Of a DNA stretch of 64,000 nucleotides, positions 27,649 through 35,960 are shown in pieces; the stretch's first letter is position 1; every line of letters starts with the position of its first letter. The stretch spans positions 1-64,000 of the forward strand of contig NZ_WOEZ01000293.1 of assembly GCF_013177735.1 (NCBI RefSeq). The letters run 5' to 3'. The position numbers were made by a program, and so were the translations under genes. The notes under the pieces were generated by a model. The model saw nothing but the letters and a program-made list of their open reading frames with translations. It was not told where the DNA came from and did no database searches. Source of the DNA: Paraburkholderia elongata (GTDB lineage: Bacteria > Pseudomonadota > Gammaproteobacteria > Burkholderiales > Burkholderiaceae).

Positions 27649-27703
27649 ACACAGTTATCGCAATTCCACCAACACAGTTAGCGCCACACTGCGTCAACTG
27701 TTT
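27649..27703. promoter_or_regulatory. Three-half-site MocR operator
   Basis: ACACAGTTA occurs at 27649-27657 and 27672-27680. An inverted relative, CAACTGTTT (core AACTGT), lies at 27695-27703. The three starts are exactly 23 bases apart. Two direct repeats plus an inverted one are known architecture for MocR regulators such as GabR and PdxR. The array fills the gap between the divergent regulator and aminotransferase genes. Confidence 0.6.
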
Positions 27704-27746
27704 ATGCCGCCATTAAACCGCGAACGCTACAGTTTTGGCTACGCCC

Positions 27747-27776
27747 CGAAGGAAGTCCCCTTGGGGGACCACTTCG
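27747..27776 (+). promoter_or_regulatory. Leader hairpin before the aminotransferase gene
   Basis: CGAAG and CTTCG close an outer stem around GTCCCC-TTG-GGGGAC, ending ten bases before the ATG at 27787 and right at the GAGGA ribosome-binding site. It could damp translation or stop incoming transcripts. No U tract follows. Confidence 0.4.
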
Positions 27777-27786
27777 AGGAAAAACC

Positions 27787-29115
27787 ATGACTTCGCGCCC
27801 CGTCATCGACGACCTGTCGTCTTTCTGGATGCCCTTTACCGCCAACCGCCAGTTCAAGGCCGCGCCGCGCCTGCTGGAATCGGCCAAGGGTATGTACTAC
27901 CGCACCACGGACGGGCGTGAAGTGCTCGACGGCTGCGCCGGCCTCTGGTGCGTGAACGCCGGCCACGGCCGCGACGAAATTGTCGCTGCGATCACCCAGC
28001 AACTGTCGACGCTCGATTTCGCGCCCACCTTCCAGATGGGCCACCCGCTGGCATTCGAAGCGGCCACGAAAGTCGCCGAACTGATGCCGGACGGCCTCGA
28101 CCGGATCTTCTTCACGAACTCCGGCTCGGAATCGGTCGACACCGCCCTGAAAATCGCGCTGGCGTACCACCGTTCGCGTGGCGAAGGCCAGCGCACACGT
28201 CTGATCGGCCGCGAGCGCGGCTATCACGGCGTGGGCTTCGGCGGCATTTCGGTCGGCGGCATCGCGCCGAACCGCAAGACGTTCTCCGGCGCGCTACTGC
28301 CGGCGGTCGACCACCTGCCGCACACGCATAACCTTGAACACAACGCGTTTTCGAAAGGCCAACCCGCCTGGGGCGCCCATCTCGCCGACGAACTCGAGCG
28401 CATCGTCACGCTGCACGACGCGTCGACCATCGCCGCCGTGATCGTCGAACCCGTGGCCGGCTCGACGGGCGTGCTGATTCCGCCGCAAGGCTATCTGCAG
28501 AAGCTGCGCGAAATCTGCACGAAGCACGGCATCCTGCTGATTTTCGACGAAGTGATTACCGGTTTCGGCCGTGTCGGCAAGGCGACGGCGAGCGAATACT
28601 TCGGCGTGACGCCGGACCTGATCACGATGGCCAAGGCGATCAACAACGCCGCGATCCCGATGGGCGCGGTGGCCGCGAGCCGCACGATCCACGACACGAT
28701 CGTCAACAGCGGCGCACAGGGCGCGATCGAGCTGTTCCATGGCTACACGTATTCGGCCCACCCGGCTGCGGCCGCTGCCGCAGTTGCGACGCTCGACCTG
28801 TATCGCCGCGAAGGCCTGTTCGAGCGCGCGGCGACAATGGCGCCGAAGTTCGAAGCCGCTGCTCACTCGTTGCGCGGTGCGAAGCATGTGAAGGACGTTC
28901 GCAACCTCGGCATGATCGCGGGCGTCGAACTCGAGTCGCGCGACGGCGCGCCGGGCGCGCGTGCTTACGAAGCCTTCGTGAAGTGCTTCGAGGCGGGCGT
29001 GCTGGTGCGCTTCACCGGCGATATCCTCGCGTTCTCGCCGCCGCTCATCATCGACGAAGAGCAGATCGCGCACATCTTCAAGACGGTGGGCGACGTGTTG
29101 GCGACGGTGCAGTAA
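27787..29115 (+). CDS. Omega-amino acid (beta-alanine) : pyruvate aminotransferase
   Basis: A 442-residue class III aminotransferase that moves the amino group of beta-alanine or similar omega-amino acids or amines to pyruvate. The N-terminal SSFWMPFTANRQFKAAPRLL is typical of the beta-alanine group. LIFDEVITGFGRVGKA carries the PLP-contacting Asp, and LITMAKAINNAAIPMG the Schiff-base Lys. Length is standard. It is transcribed away from the MocR gene, which probably controls it. Substrate choice within the group cannot be settled from sequence alone. Confidence 0.85.
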   Translation: MTSRPVIDDLSSFWMPFTANRQFKAAPRLLESAKGMYYRTTDGREVLDGCAGLWCVNAGHGRDEIVAAITQQLSTLDFAPTFQMGHPLAFEAATKVAELMPDGLDRIFFTNSGSESVDTALKIALAYHRSRGEGQRTRLIGRERGYHGVGFGGISVGGIAPNRKTFSGALLPAVDHLPHTHNLEHNAFSKGQPAWGAHLADELERIVTLHDASTIAAVIVEPVAGSTGVLIPPQGYLQKLREICTKHGILLIFDEVITGFGRVGKATASEYFGVTPDLITMAKAINNAAIPMGAVAASRTIHDTIVNSGAQGAIELFHGYTYSAHPAAAAAAVATLDLYRREGLFERAATMAPKFEAAAHSLRGAKHVKDVRNLGMIAGVELESRDGAPGARAYEAFVKCFEAGVLVRFTGDILAFSPPLIIDEEQIAHIFKTVGDVLATVQ

Positions 29116-29275
29116 GACTGCAGGCGAGATGCGGCGCGCGTGGGGTGCGCGCGCCGTATTGTTGCGACGCAGCGGAGCTTCAGGAAATTGCCTTGTAGTG
29201 CTCGCGCCTGCCGTCTGGACGGCGTATGGTAATGGCAAGGGTTGGCGCCGTGGTCCGGCCCGACGGGAGACGGCC

Positions 29276-29527
29276 ATGAAGATACCTACCGTTCGCGCGG
29301 GCGCGCATATCGAAGGCGTGCATTGGATTGCCGAGTACGCTGAAGACGTTCACGAGATTCGCGTGTTTCGCGAAGGCCAGGAAGTGGATGTGCATAATGC
29401 GCCGTCCACGTTGTTTGGCGATGAGGAAAATTCGGGGTCGAAGAGTACCGCTGATCATCGGGCTGTGGAAGCCGCTGTGCTGGCTTATTTGAGGCGGTTT
29501 GTGATTGAGCATGATGCGGAGGAGTAA
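29276..29527 (+). CDS. Small conserved-looking hypothetical protein
   Basis: An 83-residue protein from ATG 29276, with GGGAG upstream. It contains a compact beta-rich core (MKIPTVRAGAHIEGVHWIAE, then YAEDVHEIRVFREGQEVDVH) and a C-terminal helix (DHRAVEAAVLAYLRRFVIE). It is acidic, cytoplasmic and of unknown function. It lies 160 bases after the aminotransferase gene and just before the first large intergenic repeat element. Confidence 0.55.
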   Translation: MKIPTVRAGAHIEGVHWIAEYAEDVHEIRVFREGQEVDVHNAPSTLFGDEENSGSKSTADHRAVEAAVLAYLRRFVIEHDAEE

Positions 29528-30377
29528 TGTTTTTTTTGCCTGCGCGGCGCTTTTTGTCTGTGCTTTTATGGCGTTGGCCTTTCCTTGATTTGCTATTGGT
29601 CTATTAGTGTCGCCCCTGTGCGGGGCAGGCACTTACTTTCTTTGCCGCCGCAAAGAAAGATAAGCAAAGAAAGCGGCTCGAACCCCCTGCTAAGCGGGTC
29701 CCTCGCGCAGTTGCGGTAGTGGTGCATCTAGAATCCGTGTTCTCGCACACTCCGCGCTAGTGACAAGGCAATCATGCTTCCCGCCTCGCACTATGTGCTC
29801 GCCGGAAGGGTTCACCATGCAAACCAATGGCTTCGTTTAGTCATGGTGGGGGCCATCGGCTTCGCCTCGGCGATGCGCTGCAAATACCGGATGGCTTGGG
29901 GTGTGCCGCTGGGCGCATCAAGCAGCTAGCTGTCGCTAGCACCCCCTAACGCCTGAAGCAGTTATTGGTCTAATGAAGCAGCAGCGAGCGCACCGATAGC
30001 GGGTGAGTTGCCGAATAGTCGCGGCGTGTCGGCAGCGGCGCGCGGTTTGACGAAGTACTACCGAACATCGGCAACAGCGTACGGTTTGATGAAGTACCGT
30101 GTCGGCGCGCGCAGCGCCGCCGGAAGTATGACTGCCTTGTCACTCACGCTGAATGTGCGAGAACACAGATTCCAGATGCACCACTACCGCGACTGTGCGA
30201 GGAACCCGCTTAGCAGGGGTTTTTAGCCGCTTTCTCTTGCCTACTTGTCTTTGCGGCGGCAAAGAGAAGTAGGTGCCCGCCCCGCACAGGGGCGACGCTA
30301 ATAAACCAATATCAATTCAAGGAAAGGCCAACACCGCAGGCATACAGGCGAACAAGCGCCGCGCAAGCAAAAACAAC
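29528..30377. repeat. Large intergenic inverted-repeat element, copy 1
   Basis: The first and last ~240 bases are imperfect inverted copies of each other. Landmarks are GGCGTTGGCCTTTCCTTGA, the hairpin GCCCC-TGTGC-GGGGC, the hairpin around CTTTGC-CGCC-GCAAAG, and AGTGGTGCATC. The same landmarks recur at 50.1-51.2 and 63.5-64.0 kb. It lies between two convergent genes. Short open frames inside it are not credible genes. Confidence 0.8.
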
Positions 30378-30378
30378 C

Positions 30379-31587
30379 TTAGTCAGCAGGCCTCAACTTC
30401 TTAACATCCGCATCCGACGGCTCCACACTAGCGCCGTCAATATACCGATAGGAAGTCATCACACCCTTGCCGTCCTTGAGACCGGTGACACCGACAAAAG
30501 CCCCCATCGTCGACTGATTGTCCTGCGCCCGATAAGTAATCGGCCCGAAGGGCGTATCTACCCCAAGTCCCTTGAACGCCGCAGCCAGCTTATCCGAATC
30601 AGTAGAACCGGCCTTCTTGATCCCCGCCGCGATCGACATCAACGCCGAATACCCCACCACCGACCCCAGCCTCGGATAATCGTGGTACTTCGCCTGATAC
30701 GCATCCACAAACTTCTTGTTCGCCGCCGTATCGATCGAATACCACGGGTAACCCGTCACGATCCAGCCAGTCGGCGCCTCCGCACCCAACGGGTCGAGAT
30801 AGTCTGGCTCACCCGTCAGCAACGACACCACACTGCGATCCTTAAACAACCCACGCGTATTGCCCTCGCGCACAAACTTGCCAAGATCGGCGCCAAACAG
30901 CACGTTGAAAATCGCATCCGGCTTCGCATCGGCAATCGCCTGCGACACCGCGCCTGCATCGACATTACCCAGCGGCGTCGCCTGCTCGGCGACAAACTCC
31001 ACATCAGGCTGCGCCGCCGTCATCAGCTTCTTGAACGTCGCCACCGCCGATTGCCCGTACTCGTAGTTCGGATACACCAGCGCCCAGCGTTTCTTTTTCA
31101 GCTTCACCGCCTCGGGCACCAGCATCGCCACCTGCATATACGTCGAAGGACGCAACCGGTACGTGTATTTATTGCCGTCGGCCCAAACAATCTTGTCAGT
31201 CAACGGCTCGGCCGCCAGGAAGAAAATCTTCTTCTGCTTCGCGAAGTCGGTCAGCGCGAGACCCGTGTTCGACAGGAAACCGCCGAACAGCAATTGCACC
31301 TGCTCACGCGCAATCAACTCCTGCGCGACGCGGATCGTGTCGCCCGGATTGCCGTTGTCGTCGCGCGACACCACTTCGAGCTGTTTGCCGAGTACGCCGC
31401 CCGCCGCGTTCACCTGTTCGAGCGCGAGATTCCAGCCGTTCTTGTAAGGACCGAGAAAGGCAGGCTGCGCCTTGTAGCTGTTGATTTCGCCGATCTTGAT
31501 GGTCTGCTGGGCGCTCGCGCCGAAGGCCGCGAGCGATAGAACCGTTGAAACCGTGAGGCGAGAGATCCATCCTGCGCGCGTGGTCAT
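30379..31587 (-). CDS. Branched-chain/amide-type ABC transporter substrate-binding protein
   Basis: A 402-residue periplasmic protein with a cleavable signal (MTTRAGWISRLTVSTVLSLA, then AFGASAQQ). The type I binding fold of the LivK/AmiC family follows (TIKIGEINSYKAQPAF, NAAGGVLGKQLEVVSRDDNG, VLFGADLGKFVREG). ATG 31587 is chosen for its GGAG site and the signal peptide; the upstream extension has neither. It closes the long minus-strand operon and supplies the ligand for the LivHM-LivG-LivF transporter at 37.3-40.7 kb. Context points to nicotinate or a related heteroaromatic acid as ligand, which is inference. Confidence 0.85.
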   Translation of the reverse strand: MTTRAGWISRLTVSTVLSLAAFGASAQQTIKIGEINSYKAQPAFLGPYKNGWNLALEQVNAAGGVLGKQLEVVSRDDNGNPGDTIRVAQELIAREQVQLLFGGFLSNTGLALTDFAKQKKIFFLAAEPLTDKIVWADGNKYTYRLRPSTYMQVAMLVPEAVKLKKKRWALVYPNYEYGQSAVATFKKLMTAAQPDVEFVAEQATPLGNVDAGAVSQAIADAKPDAIFNVLFGADLGKFVREGNTRGLFKDRSVVSLLTGEPDYLDPLGAEAPTGWIVTGYPWYSIDTAANKKFVDAYQAKYHDYPRLGSVVGYSALMSIAAGIKKAGSTDSDKLAAAFKGLGVDTPFGPITYRAQDNQSTMGAFVGVTGLKDGKGVMTSYRYIDGASVEPSDADVKKLRPAD

Positions 31588-31652
31588 GCGTTTCTCCGTT
31601 ATCAAAAGGATTGCGGGAATGCGGTCGTTCTTATCAAGCGTTCAAGCGTCTC

Positions 31653-31796
31653 GCGATTCGTTCGGCGAGCCGTGTTGCGAGCCGTGTCACGAGTTGTGCT
31701 GCAAGTGGTGTTGCGAGTTGTGTTGCAAGCCCTGTTGCGCGTTGTGCTGCAATCGGTGCTGCAAGTGAAGCTGCGAGTGAAGCTGCAAACCGTGCA
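31653..31796. repeat. Degenerate 12-bp tandem repeat, about 12 units
   Basis: Units of the form GCGAGTTGTGTT or GCAAGTGAAGCT follow without gaps for 144 bases. They lie between the dehydrogenase stop at 31815 and the binding-protein start at 31587. The unit length is a multiple of three, so it may derive from coding DNA. It now forms part of the untranslated leader of the binding-protein gene. Confidence 0.7.
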
Positions 31797-31814
31797 GCAA
31801 TACGTCTGGCAATT

Positions 31815-34800
31815 TCACTCCGCCCGCGGTGTCGCGCGGATTCTGGCGACGCTCGCCGTGACGTCCTGCCATGCCGGCTTGCCGCCGGCGAATTGCTGAC
31901 GCAGGTATGACACAAGTTCGGCGACCTGGGCATCGTTGAAACTGTCGCGGTAAGCCGGCATCGTACCGAGTTCGGGGCGCGCAGGCGAGCCGATACCATC
32001 GAGAATCACACGAATCAGATTATCAGGCGTCGTGCTGTGCAGATTCGTGTTAAGCGCCAGCGAAGGATGCGCACCAAACAATTCCGGCCCGCTGCCAGTG
32101 TGATGACAGGCTGCACACGCGCCGTCGAAGAGACGTGCACCGAGCCCTGTCGTCGTACCCGCTATCGTGCTGGCCTGCTCGTATTGACGCGCCATCGCCA
32201 CAGGATCTGCGTTGGCCTCCAGGGGATTCAAAGACGCCAGATACGTGGCCATCGCGCGAATATCGCTGTCGGGCAGCGCAGCCAGATCGCTGACGACCGG
32301 TGCCATCGGCCCGGCCGCGACGCCATGCAGCGGCGCGTGACCGTAGCGCATATAGCTGAACAGTTCGTCTTCGCTCCAGGGCACGGGTGCGTTTGAAAGC
32401 GTCGACAGCGCGGGCGCCTCCCACCCTTCCGCCATGCCGCCGCCCATGAATGCGGTGCCGGCTTTCTCGGCGCCGAATGCATTGCGCGGGGTATGGCACG
32501 CACTGCAATGGCCGAGGCCGTTCACGAGATACGCCCCGCGATTCCATTGCGCACTTTGCGTCGCGCTGGCGGTAAACGTATTGCGGCCAAGGAAGAGCCC
32601 GTTCCATGCAGCCATCAACGGACGCACGCTGAACGGATACGCGAGCTTCGTTTCCGGCGGACGGGAGCGCACTGGCGTTTGCGTCATCAGGTACGCGTAG
32701 AGCGCCTTCAGATCGTCGTCGGACGTGTTTTTGAACGACGTGTAGGGGAACACGGGATACAGACGATGCCCGTCGCGGCTGATACCTTGCCGCATCGCCC
32801 GCATGAATGCGTCGAGCGACCATGTGCCGATGCCCGTCAGTCCATCGGGCGTGATGTTGGTGCTGTAGACGGTGCCGAACGGCGTATCGAGCGGTTTGCC
32901 GCCCGCGTTCGGCACGCCGTTGTGCGCGGTATGGCAAACCGCGCAATTGCCCAGCGACGCAAGCAGTTTGCCGCGCGCCACCAATTCCGGCGCGAACGCG
33001 CTCGCTAGCGGTGGCGTAATCGGCGCAATCGCTTGCGGCGACATAGCCAGTGCGCCCAGCCAACCGGCCGCGCCCGCGGCGATTGCGCCGAGAAAACCGA
33101 ACCGCCAGCGCTTCTTTTTGCGCGCAGCCGCCTCTTCCGCTTGCGCATCGGCGAGCGCGGCGCGAATCGTCTCGGGCGTGAACGGCGGCCTGCGAAAACG
33201 TACACCGGTCGCATCATACAGCGCGTTGGCGATCGCGGCGGCACCGGGCAGCGACGCCGATTCGCCTGTGCCCATCGGCGGCTCGCCGTGGCGCGGCATC
33301 ATCACCACGTCGATCACCGGCACTTCACGGAACGTCAGGATCGGATACGCGCCCCACTCCTGACTCGTCACCGCGTTCTCGCCGAACGTCACGCGTTCTT
33401 TCAGCGCGCGGCTGGTGGCCTGGATCACATTGCCGTGTATCTGATGACGTACGCCGTCAGGATTCACCATGGTGCCGGTGTCCTGTCCGACCACCACGCG
33501 CGTCACGGCAAGCTCGCCGCTCTTGCGATTGACTTCGACGTCGGCGACCCACGCGGACCATGCGGCCCCGAAGCCGGGGAATTTGCTGTGCACGTATCGG
33601 GCGTAAGCGAAGCCTCTACCGCGCGCTATGTCACCATCTTCCTGAGCATCTTTCAAAGCGCTGGTACGAGGTTGCCAGCCGGCTTTCTCAGCCACTGCTT
33701 TGACGAGATCGATCGCACGCGGATCAGTGAGATGTTTCAGCCGAAACTCAACGGGATCGACGCCCGCTTCCGTTGCAAGTTCGTCGATGAAAGACTCATG
33801 CGCGAATGTGTTCGGCAAGGCGGACACGCCTCTTAGCCAGGATGCGCGCACGATCGGCGGCGTGTCGTCGCAGACAATGCGCATGGTCCGATAGTCGTAC
33901 GGCGGCACGGACGTGCGGTCGCCCATTTCGAATACTTGCGGCTGTGCGGAGATCGTTCCGCTGAGCAGCAGCGCTAAAGTAGGGGCGTCGTTCGATGGAT
34001 AGCGCGTCGCGAAATCGTATGCCGCGAGCTCGCCTTCTGCGCTTAAAGCGCCGCGCACGTCCATCAATTGCGCAGCGCCTTTGGGCTCCCATGCATGCTC
34101 GTCTTCGCGCGATAGTTGCACGCGCACCGGACTGCCGCTTGCGCGCGATAGCAGCGCGGCGTCGGCGGCGACATCGTCCGCGCAATTGCGGCCATAGCAA
34201 CCCGCCGCGTCCATGCGCACGATTTCGATGTGCGCTTCATCCAGCGCCATCAACAAGGCGAGATCGGCACGCAACGAATGGGGATTCTGCGTGCCCGACC
34301 AGACTTTCAGCTTCGCATCCCGGTAGTCAGCCACCGCGCACGAGGGTCCAATCGACGCATGCATCTGAAACGGCCATACGTAGGTGCGTTCCAGCGTTCG
34401 AGCAGGGTCTTGCGCGAGGGCTGCGTCGATATCGCCCTCGATCACCAGATCGCGTCGTTTAGCCGGATTTGCTCTGAGCGCAGCTTCCACTTCCTCGCTG
34501 GTTTCGAGCGGCGGCAAACCCTCAACTGCTTTCCACTGCACGTTCAACCGCTTCACCGCCTGCTGCGCGATCTCTTCGCGCTCAGCAACGATGCCAACGA
34601 AATCGCGGATCACCACGACCTTGACGATGCCGGGCAAGTCACCGATAGAATTTTCATCAACATGCAGCAGGCTATTGCCAATGAACTCGCCCTGCGCGAC
34701 ACCCGCATAAGGCGGCCGTACGACGCGGCCGTGCAGCATGCCCGGCACGCGCACGTCGTGCACGAAACTCAATTCGCCCGTGGCCTTCGCGGGGATATCG

Positions 34801-35426
34801 ACACGCGGCGAGCTCTTGCCGACGATCTTGTACGTGTCGGGCGATTTCAGAGGCGCATCGGTGGCGAGCGTTAATTCGATGCGCCGTCCGGTAATCAATT
34901 CGCCGTAAATCAAGCCTTTTGCAGTATCGTCGTCACGCTGAACGACCACACCGTCGCGCACGTCGAGTTGCTCTGCACTTAAGTTCAAACGCACCGCCGC
35001 TTCCGCCAGCAGAAACTGCCGCGCCTGCGCCGCCGCGTGCCGCAACGGCACGGCCGAAATCTGAATCGTGGCGCTCGCAATCGTGGGACCCTGATTCGGC
35101 GCTTCGTTCGTGTGTCCAAGCACGATCGATACACGCGTCAACGGCACGTCGAGTTCTTCCGCGACGATCTGCGCGAGCGCCGTGCCGATGCCGGTACCGA
35201 GATCGACGTGTCCGTTGAACGCGACCACCGTGCCGTCGTCGCGCACCACGAGAAACATGTCCGCTTCCGTCGGCATGAACGAGGACCGCGACCCTGGCTG
35301 CCCAACCGCGGCTCGCACCGGCGCTTGCGGCGGCCGCGTGACGATCAGCACATTCTGCGCGTCGTAGAGTTGCTGCCGCGACGGCGGCGCGGCCCGGCGA
35401 TCGACGCTGAGATCCGGCCCGGTCAT
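31815..35426 (-). CDS. Molybdenum hydroxylase large subunit fused to three c-type haem domains (NicB-like)
   Basis: A 1203-residue fusion. Residues 1-740 are a xanthine-oxidase-type molybdopterin subunit (GHVDLGTGIGTALAQIVAEE, WPFQMHASIGPSCAVADY, GAGCYGRNC-like VRMDAAGCYGRNCADD, and GTGESASLPGAAAIANAL with the catalytic Glu). A transmembrane anchor lies near 772-792. Three CxxCH haem sites follow, with first cysteines at 828, 974 and 1104. The layout and length match NicB of aerobic nicotinate dehydrogenase, which hydroxylates nicotinate at C6 and passes electrons through the haems to the respiratory chain. It overlaps the 2Fe-2S gene by four bases. The exact substrate is inferred from the cluster. 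Confidence 0.85.
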   Translation of the reverse strand: MTGPDLSVDRRAAPPSRQQLYDAQNVLIVTRPPQAPVRAAVGQPGSRSSFMPTEADMFLVVRDDGTVVAFNGHVDLGTGIGTALAQIVAEELDVPLTRVSIVLGHTNEAPNQGPTIASATIQISAVPLRHAAAQARQFLLAEAAVRLNLSAEQLDVRDGVVVQRDDDTAKGLIYGELITGRRIELTLATDAPLKSPDTYKIVGKSSPRVDIPAKATGELSFVHDVRVPGMLHGRVVRPPYAGVAQGEFIGNSLLHVDENSIGDLPGIVKVVVIRDFVGIVAEREEIAQQAVKRLNVQWKAVEGLPPLETSEEVEAALRANPAKRRDLVIEGDIDAALAQDPARTLERTYVWPFQMHASIGPSCAVADYRDAKLKVWSGTQNPHSLRADLALLMALDEAHIEIVRMDAAGCYGRNCADDVAADAALLSRASGSPVRVQLSREDEHAWEPKGAAQLMDVRGALSAEGELAAYDFATRYPSNDAPTLALLLSGTISAQPQVFEMGDRTSVPPYDYRTMRIVCDDTPPIVRASWLRGVSALPNTFAHESFIDELATEAGVDPVEFRLKHLTDPRAIDLVKAVAEKAGWQPRTSALKDAQEDGDIARGRGFAYARYVHSKFPGFGAAWSAWVADVEVNRKSGELAVTRVVVGQDTGTMVNPDGVRHQIHGNVIQATSRALKERVTFGENAVTSQEWGAYPILTFREVPVIDVVMMPRHGEPPMGTGESASLPGAAAIANALYDATGVRFRRPPFTPETIRAALADAQAEEAAARKKKRWRFGFLGAIAAGAAGWLGALAMSPQAIAPITPPLASAFAPELVARGKLLASLGNCAVCHTAHNGVPNAGGKPLDTPFGTVYSTNITPDGLTGIGTWSLDAFMRAMRQGISRDGHRLYPVFPYTSFKNTSDDDLKALYAYLMTQTPVRSRPPETKLAYPFSVRPLMAAWNGLFLGRNTFTASATQSAQWNRGAYLVNGLGHCSACHTPRNAFGAEKAGTAFMGGGMAEGWEAPALSTLSNAPVPWSEDELFSYMRYGHAPLHGVAAGPMAPVVSDLAALPDSDIRAMATYLASLNPLEANADPVAMARQYEQASTIAGTTTGLGARLFDGACAACHHTGSGPELFGAHPSLALNTNLHSTTPDNLIRVILDGIGSPARPELGTMPAYRDSFNDAQVAELVSYLRQQFAGGKPAWQDVTASVARIRATPRAE

Positions 35427-35929
35427 GCGCGCGCTCCCTGATCCAACACCGATTGCGCGGCGAGCAATTCAGCCGCGCGCTGCACCGCGCGCACGATCTC
35501 GACATGCGTGCCGCACCGGCAGAGGTTGCGCGATAATTCCCGCCGAATCGTCTCGACACTCGGATGCGGATCGCGATCGAGCAACGCTTTGGCGGTCATG
35601 ATCATGCCGTTCAGGCAATAGCCGCACTGCGCGGCCTGTTCTTCGATAAAGGCCTGCTGCACCGGATGCAGCGCGGCACGCGTGCCCAGTCCTTCGAGCG
35701 TGGTGATCTCACGCCCCAATGCAACCTTCGCGGTCGTCACGCATGAACGCGTCGGCATGCCGTCGAGCAATACCGTACACGCACCGCATTCGCCGAGGCC
35801 GCAGCCGAATTTTGGACCGTTCAACGCGAGGTCGTTACGCAGCAGATAGAGCAGTGGCGTGTCGGCAGCGGCGCTGACAAGATGCGTCGCGCCGTTGACG
35901 TGCAGCGCAAGTGGCGCCGGGCGGTTCAT
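35423..35929 (-). CDS. 2Fe-2S subunit of the molybdenum hydroxylase (NicA-like)
   Basis: A 168-residue protein with the two iron-sulphur domains of xanthine-oxidase-type small subunits. A plant-type [2Fe-2S] site is at GPKFGCGLGECGACTVLLDG, and the C-terminal four-helix site is at QCGYCLNGMI and NLCRCGTHVEIV. It carries electrons from the molybdenum site to the haem domains of its partner. It overlaps that gene by ATGA. The ATG at 35929 is preferred over an in-frame GTG five codons upstream. There is no FAD subunit in the cluster, as expected for the NicAB type. Confidence 0.9.
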   Translation of the reverse strand: MNRPAPLALHVNGATHLVSAAADTPLLYLLRNDLALNGPKFGCGLGECGACTVLLDGMPTRSCVTTAKVALGREITTLEGLGTRAALHPVQQAFIEEQAAQCGYCLNGMIMTAKALLDRDPHPSVETIRRELSRNLCRCGTHVEIVRAVQRAAELLAAQSVLDQGARA

Positions 35930-35960
35930 GACAATGCCGGCCACGCCGTGCGGCGCGCGT

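Noticed and set aside
27747..27776. Riboswitch before the aminotransferase gene
   Set aside because: Only a single hairpin is present, with no conserved ligand-binding core; a simple leader hairpin explains it.
31653..31796. CRISPR-like array
   Set aside because: Units are contiguous 12-mers with no spacers, so it is a degenerate tandem repeat.
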